Source of the DNA: an uncultured Eubacteriales bacterium
GTDB taxonomy: Bacteria > Bacillota > Clostridia > Oscillospirales > CAG-382
Direction: 5' to 3'
Assembly (NCBI GenBank): GCA_900546385.1
Contig: URCT01000093.1
Location: forward strand, 1-10,100
Length of the DNA stretch: 10,100 bases
In this document: in pieces, positions 1-4,478 of the stretch
How positions within the stretch are numbered: the stretch's first letter is position 1
Layout of the letters: each line of letters begins with the position of its first letter
Notes under the pieces: model-generated
Database searches by the model: none
Told to the model about the DNA's origin: nothing
What the model saw: only the letters and a program-made list of their open reading frames with translations
Translations under genes and position numbers: made by a program

Positions 1-53
1 TTCCGGCAGAGCTTTGAATCGAGGTCGCAGGACGGAGTCCCGTGTGCTTTTTG

Positions 54-82
54 GTCACTTTTTGCACAACGCAAAAAGTGAC
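54..82. repeat. Perfect 12-bp hairpin, intergenic repeat copy A
   Basis: The arms GTCACTTTTTGC (54-65) and GCAAAAAGTGAC (71-82) are perfectly complementary around a 5-nt loop (ACAAC). A related hairpin lies at 197-225 with the same CTTTTTG core, the same arm length and the same loop length. No gene overlaps it convincingly. It has no T-run on either side that would make it an obvious terminator. It is best described as a member of a small palindromic intergenic repeat family. Confidence 0.7.
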
Positions 83-106
83 AATTCGTTCCCTTGCCGG
101 GAGTTC

Positions 107-125
107 CGAGGTTCTGCGAACCTCG
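107..125. repeat. Perfect 8-bp hairpin
   Basis: CGAGGTTC (107-114) pairs with GAACCTCG (118-125) around a 3-nt loop. It lies between the two related 12-bp hairpins. No function can be assigned. Confidence 0.5.
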
Positions 126-172
126 AATCAGCCCACCCAAACAACAACTTTCCACTAACAAAATTAAATCCT

Positions 173-189
173 TCGCCGCTTTGCGGCGA
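173..189. repeat. Perfect 7-bp GC-rich hairpin
   Basis: TCGCCGC (173-179) pairs with GCGGCGA (183-189) around TTT. It is 7 bp from the next hairpin (197-225), and the two together form a stacked hairpin pair. No function can be assigned. Confidence 0.5.
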
Positions 190-196
190 CTATTGC

Positions 197-225
197 CCTA
201 CTTTTTGTAAAACACAAAAAGTAGG
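197..225. repeat. Perfect 12-bp hairpin, intergenic repeat copy B
   Basis: CCTACTTTTTGT (197-208) pairs with ACAAAAAGTAGG (214-225) around the 5-nt loop AAAAC. It resembles the hairpin at 54-82, but every arm difference is matched by the complementary change in the other arm. On the minus strand it lies directly beyond the T-run of the terminator at 228-268, so it could act as a back-up stop or as a 3'-end stabiliser for the surface-protein transcript. Confidence 0.65.
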
Positions 226-227
226 AC

Positions 228-268
228 AAAAAAACGCACGTTCCCGTCGGGCGGCGGAAAACGTGCGT
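228..268 (-). terminator. Intrinsic terminator of the surface-protein gene
   Basis: Read on the minus strand, ACGCACGTT (268-260) pairs with AACGTGCGT (242-234). A run of seven T follows at once (234-228). The hairpin begins 40 nt past the TAA stop of the gene at 308-2200. The loop is GC-rich and 17 nt long. Confidence 0.8.
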
Positions 269-307
269 ACACAAAGAAAGAGGAATTGGTGAAGGTAAGA
301 GAAACGC

Positions 308-2200
308 TTATTTTAACAGCGTGCTGTTGTTGACAACCTTGTCGCTCATGAGAAACAGCACTTCGGTATCCGTGAAATCTACGTATTTTTCAAGTAAATC
401 GCTTGCCATGTAGCGTAGGTCTACAAGCGTGATTTCGCTGTATGCACCGATGAGAAGCGGCGCAATGCTGCTGCCGTAGGAATCACGGAAAATGACAAGC
501 TTGCGCTCCTTTTCGGCGTTCGGGTTCTTGATGACGGTGAGCGGCGTTGCACCCGAAAGAAAGACATCATACGGGTCTTTGGACGTGAGCTTCTCGGTCT
601 CATATACACCGGTAAATTTGGCATTCTGGAAGTTGGAAACGGTGGCCTTTTCGGTGGCATCGCTCGTCAAATAGGTGAGCGTTTCGGCCGGAATATCGGA
701 AGAAAGCGATTTGTATGCACCGGTGAAGTTTTCGACACTGTGCGCCGTAAAGGCCTTTTCATCCACCGTAAAGCCCATCAGCTCGCCAAGCTTGTTTACA
801 ACCGGGAACAGCTTTTCCTGCCGCCAATGGCGGTCGGTGTTGTAGTAATCGTCAAGCGTCAGAACCGACGCGATATCCGTCGTTTTCCATTCGTACAGAA
901 TGTCGTTCAAATCGCCGACAATCTCATCGTGGTTTAAGTAGTTTAACACTTTATCGCGCACATAATAGCTCTTTTCCGGGATGGTGACAAAGTATTTGGT
1001 GTTCTCCGGAAAATATTTTTCGGCAAGCGTGTTTAGCTTTTCGCCGTACTTGAAGACCGAATTAAAATTGACATATTCATCGGCTTCGACATACTTGTCC
1101 TCCACCCTCATCATGCCCTTTTCGTCGGCGCGTACATAGCTTTCATCCAAAGCGCGGAAATTGCCTGCAAGCGCGTCGGGAGCGACGTTGTCCATGACAA
1201 GAAGGATCGTGTTTCCGATGCTTTCCACATGAATATTGGCAGGCGAAACTTCGACACAGATCCATTTGCGCGGATTGACCTTCTCGCGGATGGCCTTCTT
1301 GGCTGCTTGGATATCCGTGCCGTCCTTGACACGTACAAGTGCAACGGAATGCGCCTGAGAGCTCATCATCGGCTCGCAGACAATGCCTTCTTCAAGCGGA
1401 AGCGTTTCGGCATCCGCACCGATAAAATAGCTCTGCTGTTCCGGCTCGATGTTCGTCACGGCAAGAAGGTCGGTGGACACGTCGTCCACGCCGGCATACA
1501 CCTTGCCCATGATGTCGATGAGAGGACTGTCAATGGTCACGGTTTTGCCTTCTTTGATTTCGGCAAGAGCGAGTGTAAGAGCCGAGAAGGCTTCGTCTGC
1601 CTGCAATTTTTCAAGCAGTGTCTGCTTGCCGTCGGCAGTCTTGGCGTTTAAGGCCGCACGCGAGGCAAGCACAGCGTCGCCGCGTAAAAAGTTTTCGCGG
1701 TCAAACGAATCGGCAAAAAGCCCGGCTTTTTCGGCAAGCGTTTCCCAGTTGTCCCAAACCGTGCCTTCTTCGGTATCGGTATAGCCGAGTGCGCGCAAGA
1801 GGAAGGTCATATACATTTGGGCACCGGCGCGGGTCTCCGGGTCGAACAGCGTATCGCTTATACCGTTTGTCAAGCCGTGTTCATAGGCGTAGCCGAGATA
1901 TTTGTCGGCTGTTTCCCACGCCGGCGTATCGGTGAAGGGCGTTTTGTATTCCTCTGAGCCGTATAAGGCGTCAATCTCGTTTCCGGACAGGCGGATGAGC
2001 ATAACAAGCGCCTCCATACGGGTGAGCGGCTTATCCAGCTCGTAGCCGTTTTCGGTGCCTTTGAAAAGACCGAGGGTGTTTAAAACCTCTGCATTGGCCT
2101 TGGCCGTTTTGGGTTCATAGGCAAATGAGGTCAGAGCCGAGCTTGCGGCTAAGGCGGCACTGAGAGCAAGTGCGGTGAGAGTGCGTGCAGCTTTGTTCAT
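308..2200 (-). CDS. Secreted SLH / DUF4358-like / DHHW-family surface protein
   Basis: This 630-residue protein is probably exported and held on the cell wall. Residues 1-27 form a signal peptide (basic start, Ala/Leu-rich core, likely cleavage after SFA). Residues ~30-73 and ~88-140 look like S-layer homology repeats (PLTRMEALVMLIRL; FTD...YAYEHGLTNG...FDPE), with a weaker third at ~148-190. Residues ~220-340 resemble DUF4358 (EPMMSSQAHSVALVRVKDG, then NPRKWICVEV). Residues ~375-630 resemble the DHHW family, relatives of SGNH/AlgX-like acyl-transfer or esterase proteins: TDRHW at 455-459 and FRDSYGSS at 571-578 are the likely catalytic blocks. The ATG is supported by AAAGGAG 6 nt upstream. 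It is transcribed alone, away from the tRNA, and ends at the terminator at 228-268. A role in acylating or de-acylating a wall polymer is inferred from family resemblance. No MBOAT acyltransferase partner is visible in the window. Confidence 0.8.
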   Translation of the reverse strand: MNKAARTLTALALSAALAASSALTSFAYEPKTAKANAEVLNTLGLFKGTENGYELDKPLTRMEALVMLIRLSGNEIDALYGSEEYKTPFTDTPAWETADKYLGYAYEHGLTNGISDTLFDPETRAGAQMYMTFLLRALGYTDTEEGTVWDNWETLAEKAGLFADSFDRENFLRGDAVLASRAALNAKTADGKQTLLEKLQADEAFSALTLALAEIKEGKTVTIDSPLIDIMGKVYAGVDDVSTDLLAVTNIEPEQQSYFIGADAETLPLEEGIVCEPMMSSQAHSVALVRVKDGTDIQAAKKAIREKVNPRKWICVEVSPANIHVESIGNTILLVMDNVAPDALAGNFRALDESYVRADEKGMMRVEDKYVEADEYVNFNSVFKYGEKLNTLAEKYFPENTKYFVTIPEKSYYVRDKVLNYLNHDEIVGDLNDILYEWKTTDIASVLTLDDYYNTDRHWRQEKLFPVVNKLGELMGFTVDEKAFTAHSVENFTGAYKSLSSDIPAETLTYLTSDATEKATVSNFQNAKFTGVYETEKLTSKDPYDVFLSGATPLTVIKNPNAEKERKLVIFRDSYGSSIAPLLIGAYSEITLVDLRYMASDLLEKYVDFTDTEVLFLMSDKVVNNSTLLK

Positions 2201-2234
2201 GAGAGTCTCCTTTGTGTTTCTTGATTTTTTGACG

Positions 2235-2266
2235 GCATAGCGGCACTTTTTTGGTGTGCCGTATGC
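2235..2266 (-). promoter_or_regulatory. Hairpin in the 5' leader of the surface-protein gene
   Basis: GCATA (2235-2239) pairs with TATGC (2262-2266). After a one-base bulge, CGGCAC (2241-2246) pairs with GTGCCG (2256-2261). The loop is 9 nt. The hairpin lies 34 nt before the start codon and leaves the ribosome binding site free. On the minus strand A-rich sequence follows, not a T-run, so it is not a simple terminator. A stabilising or regulatory role is only a guess. Confidence 0.35.
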
Positions 2267-2326
2267 GATGACACCTATAAGACGCGCCGGTTCGACATTT
2301 GTTCCCTCGATTTTTGTATTATTTCG

Positions 2327-2497
2327 ATGAACAAGTATGACTTGTTTTATGAAAACGAAGCATCTGTGGATTTGTCGGAAAATAATCTGAAAAAACTTTC
2401 AAAAAACGTGCCAAAAGGCTTGACAAAACGCGAAATGTGTGCTATTATATTAAAGCTGTCTGAGGAAGATGTTCCGAAACAGCGGCTGTTAATTTGA
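2327..2497 (+). CDS. Doubtful 56-codon ORF upstream of tRNA-Arg
   Basis: An ATG-started frame of 56 codons (MNKYDLFYEN... to ...VPKQRLLI) ends in TGA 10 nt before the tRNA. The composition is protein-like: charged, with Lys/Glu-rich helices and no low-complexity runs. The frame is open further upstream, to about 2225, but has no other ATG. Against it: there is no Shine-Dalgarno before the ATG, I recognise no family, and the consensus tRNA promoter (2420-2448) lies inside the frame. It could be a decayed gene tail, a real small protein or chance. Confidence 0.2.
   Translation: MNKYDLFYENEASVDLSENNLKKLSKNVPKGLTKREMCAIILKLSEEDVPKQRLLI
2330..2346. promoter_or_regulatory. Operator-like 7-3-7 palindrome
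   Basis: AACAAGT (2330-2336) and ACTTGTT (2340-2346) form a perfect inverted repeat with a 3-bp centre. This is the size and shape of a site for a dimeric repressor. It lies in the divergent region, 130-146 bp before the surface-protein start and ~74 bp before the tRNA -35 box. I cannot name a regulator. Confidence 0.3.
2420..2448 (+). promoter_or_regulatory. Sigma-A promoter for tRNA-Arg
   Basis: A perfect -35 box TTGACA (2420-2425) is separated by 17 bp from the -10 box TATTAT (2443-2448). Transcription would start near 2455, leaving a leader of ~50 nt to be removed by RNase P. The leader holds two overlapping, mutually exclusive small hairpins (2478-2490 and 2488-2502). Confidence 0.8.
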
Positions 2498-2507
2498 TTA
2501 ACGCCAT

Positions 2508-2584
2508 GCGCTGCTAGCTCAGCTGGATAGAGTGTTTGGCTACGAACCAAAAGGTCAGGGGTTCGAGTCCCTTGCAGCGCGCCA
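2508..2584 (+). tRNA. tRNA-Arg (anticodon ACG), CCA encoded
   Basis: A complete cloverleaf can be read. The acceptor arms are GCGCTGC (2508-2514) and GCAGCGC (2574-2580), followed by discriminator G and encoded CCA (2582-2584). The D stem is GCTC/GAGT with one G-T pair. The anticodon stem is TTTGG/CCAAA with loop CTACGAA, giving anticodon ACG (2542-2544). A 5-nt variable loop follows, and the T arm has loop TTCGAGT. The wobble A is normally edited to inosine by TadA, so this tRNA would read CGU, CGC and CGA. It has its own promoter and terminator and is monocistronic. Confidence 0.97.
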
Positions 2585-2627
2585 AAACAAGAACCGTGAT
2601 TGTAAAAGATCACGGTTCTTGTTTTTT
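2584..2627 (+). terminator. Intrinsic terminator after tRNA-Arg
   Basis: A 17-bp perfect stem (2584-2600 with 2609-2625) has an 8-nt loop and ends in a T-run (2622-2627). The stem starts at the last A of the encoded CCA. Confidence 0.93.
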
Positions 2628-2634
2628 AATTGAA

Positions 2635-2713
2635 AATTGACAATGGAAAATGGAAAATTAGGGATAAAAAGCTTAGGCCGCTGTAAGGAGTTTTTGCTCT
2701 TTACAGCGGCCTA
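2635..2713. repeat. Left copy of ~79-bp inverted repeat
   Basis: This is an AT-rich tail (ATTGACAATGGAAAATGG at 2636-2653, then up to AGGGA) joined to a strong hairpin. TAGGCCGCTGTAA (2674-2686) pairs with TTACAGCGGCCTA (2701-2713), extended by one G-T pair and GAG/CTC around a 6-nt loop. The reverse complement of 3205-3283 matches it over almost the whole length, with only a small substitution/indel near AGGGATAAAAAGC and one base in the hairpin region. On the minus strand the hairpin begins 8 nt past the higA stop and is followed by TTTTT (2670-2666), so it probably also terminates higA. Confidence 0.85.
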
Positions 2714-2720
2714 TGTTTCT

Positions 2721-3038
2721 TTATTTTTTCTCTAACGGAACGACGGCCAGCGTTTTTCCGAGCGGCACCAACACCTTCAAAATGGTATCAAGCTGGGGAC
2801 TTGTGAGGCCCTTCTCCATGCGTGCAATCACCGGTTGCTTGACGCCGCTGAGCTCTTCTAACTTCTTTTGACTGATTCCCTGTTCTTGTCTTGCTTTGAT
2901 GAGCTCACCGATGAGGGATACGCGTAAATCGCTTTCAGCAATTTCTTCCGGAGTTAAAAGAGAGTCTAAGAATTCCAGCGCGTCCTGCCCAATGGCAGGA
3001 TTTTCTTTTATGACTCTATCTGCATTTGCATTATTCAT
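2721..3038 (-). CDS. higA: HigA-type XRE-family antitoxin, orphaned from its toxin
   Basis: This 105-residue protein has a ~42-residue acidic N-terminal part and an XRE/Cro helix-turn-helix domain at ~44-100. The recognition region is GVKQPVIARMEKG (65-77), and the C-terminal TLAVVPLE is typical of HigA antitoxins such as that of Streptococcus pneumoniae (family knowledge). Such proteins bind and neutralise the mRNA-cleaving HigB toxin and repress their own operon by binding DNA at its promoter. A strong site (AAAGAGGTG) lies 6 nt before the ATG. The start overlaps the last 8 nt of the upstream toxin remnant in the usual higB-higA order. Since only the end of the toxin survives, this is probably an orphan antitoxin. 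It might act as an anti-toxin against related HigB proteins elsewhere, or simply as a transcription regulator. The gene lies between inverted repeats, consistent with an accessory origin. Confidence 0.85.
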   Translation of the reverse strand: MNNANADRVIKENPAIGQDALEFLDSLLTPEEIAESDLRVSLIGELIKARQEQGISQKKLEELSGVKQPVIARMEKGLTSPQLDTILKVLVPLGKTLAVVPLEKK

Positions 3039-3153
3039 AGGTTACACCTCTTTCTATCAGATCGGCAAGCTCGCGCTTGGCCTTTTCAATTTCTCTTGCC
3101 GGTGTTTTTTGCGTTTTATTCATAAATTGGTGAAAACTAATTATACACAAAAG
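3031..3153 (-). pseudogene. higB: C-terminal remnant of a HigB/RelE-type (Gp49-like) toxin
   Basis: Directly upstream of higA, the minus strand encodes a frame ending in KTQKTPAREIEKAKRELADL (residues 3-22 of the 30-residue ATG-started part at 3123-3031). This is the characteristic C-terminus of HigB toxins (PF05973-type): a KTQKTPxxEIxxAK block after an LLHxF-like strand. Resemblance continues upstream of the ATG as IISFHQF (3144-3124), then stops at an in-frame TAA (3154-3156). Full toxins are ~110-120 residues, so roughly two thirds are missing, including most of the RNase fold. No Shine-Dalgarno precedes the ATG at 3123. The TAA overlaps the higA ATG by 8 nt, preserving the ancestral coupling. 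I judge it non-functional, though a 30-residue peptide could still be translated. Confidence 0.8.
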
Positions 3154-3168
3154 TTATCGCCTTGTCAA
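3140..3168 (-). promoter_or_regulatory. Consensus sigma-A promoter driving the orphan higA
   Basis: On the minus strand a perfect TTGACA (3168-3163), an exact 17-bp spacer and a perfect TATAAT (3145-3140) are present. Transcription would start near 3133, about 95 nt before the higA ATG. The -10 box overlaps the decayed toxin reading frame. The palindrome AAGTACTT (3167-3174) overlaps the edge of the -35 box and could be an operator, which would suit HigA autorepression; that is inference. Confidence 0.8.
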
Positions 3169-3204
3169 GTACTTTTAAGTTATTTTACTGTTCGCCGACA
3201 ACAA

Positions 3205-3283
3205 AGGCCGCTGTAAAGAGCAAAAACTCCTTACAGCGGCCTAAGCTTTTAATTCCCTAATTTTCCATTTTCCATTGTCAATT
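3205..3283. repeat. Right copy of ~79-bp inverted repeat
   Basis: This is the inverse-orientation partner of 2635-2713. It holds the hairpin AGGCCGCTGTAA (3205-3216) with TTACAGCGGCCT (3231-3242), extended by GAG/CTC with one A-C mismatch, then the AT-rich tail ending CCATTGTCAATT (3272-3283). The hairpin faces the toxin-antitoxin remnant, as in the left copy. Together the two copies enclose 2714-3204 symmetrically. It also lies downstream of tgt on the minus strand and may contribute to termination, although only a short T-rich stretch follows there. Confidence 0.85.
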
Positions 3284-3355
3284 CAGCAGCCGAACGCATT
3301 CCATTCGCTGAACCCCAATTTTCAATTTTCAACTCTTCAGTTTTCCACTCTCGAA
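3284..3355. repeat. Low-complexity GAAAATTGA-type tract reaching the tgt 3' end
   Basis: Read on the minus strand, the tract between the tgt end and the right inverted repeat contains GTGGAAAACTGAAGAG, then GTTGAAAATTGAAAATTGG (to about 3314), followed by ~25 nt of unique sequence and then the repeat tail. The words GAAAATTGA/GAAAATGGA recur in the tails of both inverted repeats. The tgt stop (TGA, 3339-3337) lies inside the tract. I see no gene here. Confidence 0.5.
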
Positions 3356-4473
3356 CCGAGCAATTCCACGTTTTCGCGGAAAAATTCTTCATACCGTCCC
3401 TCATCGAGTGCCGCGCGGATGCGTTCCATGAGCGTGTTGTAGAAATACAGGTTGTGCAGCACGCAAAGCCGCATGCCGAGTAATTCGCGCGCCTTGAACA
3501 GATGCCGGATGTACGCGCGCGAATAGCTGCGGCAGGCCGGGCAGTCGCAGCCCTCTTCGATCGGCCGCGGATCGCGCTCGTATTTGTTGTTGTTGAGGTT
3601 GATAAGTCCTTTGGAGGTGAATAAGTTCCCATGACGCGCGTTGCGGCTGGGCATGACGCAGTCAAAGAAATCCACGCCGCGGCGCACGGCTTCGAGAATG
3701 TTCACCGGTGTGCCGACACCCATTAAGTAGCGCGGCTTGTCCTTGGGCATGAACGGTTCGACCTGCTCGATGATGGAATACATCACCTCGGCCGGTTCGC
3801 CTACGGCAAGACCGCCGATGGCATACCCGTCAAGGTCAAGCTCGGCAATCTCCTTCATGTGGTCGGTGCGCAGATCGGGGAACGTGCAGCCTTGGTTGAT
3901 GCCGAATAACATCTGCTTGGGGTTGACCGTGTCGGGCAGGGCATTGTTTTTGGCCATTTCCTCTTTGCAGATGTGCAGCCAACGCGTTGTGCGTGCGCAA
4001 GCCGCCTTGGAATAGCTGTGTTCGGCCGGATTTGCCACGCATTCGTCAAACGCCATGGCAATGGTCGAGCCGAGATTCGACTGGATCTTCATGCTTTCCT
4101 TCGGACCCATGAAAATGCGCTTGCCGTCCATATGGGACGCGAAAAGCACGCCTTCTTCGCTGATTTTGCGAAGCACGGCGAGCGAAAACACCTGGAAGCC
4201 GCCGCTGTCGGTGAGCACCGGCCCCTGCCAGTTGAAAAACTTGTGCAAGCCGCCAAGCTCTTTAATCACGTCATCGCCCGGACGAACGTGCAGGTGATAG
4301 GTGTTGGATAGCTCGACCTGGCATTTGATCTGCTTGAGGTCGTCCGTGCTGACCGCACCTTTGATGGCGGCGGATGTGCCGACATTCATAAACACCGGCG
4401 TTTCAATCACGCCGTGCGGTGTGATAAAGCGGCCGCGGCGTGCGGCATTTTCCTGTTTTAACAAAATAAACAT
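3337..4473 (-). CDS. tgt: Queuine/preQ1 tRNA-guanine transglycosylase
   Basis: Tgt swaps guanine-34 of GUN-anticodon tRNAs (Tyr, His, Asn, Asp) for preQ1, the committing step of queuosine formation on tRNA in the cytoplasm. The 378-residue protein has the normal length for the bacterial family. The general-base Asp lies in LTDSGGFQVFSL (D89). The nucleophile Asp is D271 in FFDCVMPSRNARHG. The zinc ligands are C309, C311, C314 and H340, with the family spacing. The GGLAVGE loop (220-226) is present. The ATG at 4473 is 5 nt past the mutL stop and uses GGAAGGA inside the end of mutL, so translation is probably coupled. No preQ1 genes (queA, queC-F) are nearby. The last codons run into a repeat-like tract, but length and motifs suggest nothing essential was lost. 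Confidence 0.97.
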   Translation of the reverse strand: MFILLKQENAARRGRFITPHGVIETPVFMNVGTSAAIKGAVSTDDLKQIKCQVELSNTYHLHVRPGDDVIKELGGLHKFFNWQGPVLTDSGGFQVFSLAVLRKISEEGVLFASHMDGKRIFMGPKESMKIQSNLGSTIAMAFDECVANPAEHSYSKAACARTTRWLHICKEEMAKNNALPDTVNPKQMLFGINQGCTFPDLRTDHMKEIAELDLDGYAIGGLAVGEPAEVMYSIIEQVEPFMPKDKPRYLMGVGTPVNILEAVRRGVDFFDCVMPSRNARHGNLFTSKGLINLNNNKYERDPRPIEEGCDCPACRSYSRAYIRHLFKARELLGMRLCVLHNLYFYNTLMERIRAALDEGRYEEFFRENVELLGSRVEN

Positions 4474-4478
4474 TCGAT

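Noticed and set aside
14..292. 92-codon plus-strand frame
   Set aside because: It runs straight through four perfect hairpins and the terminator of the minus-strand gene. It has no ribosome binding site and its composition follows the palindromes, so it is a repeat-derived spurious frame.
2347..2613. 88-codon minus-strand frame over the tRNA
   Set aside because: It is the antisense of tRNA-Arg. The GTRTPDLLVRSQTLYPAEL-type peptide is a familiar false ORF from tRNA antisense.
2635..3283. CRISPR-like or integron attC-like reading of the paired repeats
   Set aside because: There are only two copies, in inverse orientation, with a gene between them. There are no spacers and no attC core sites.
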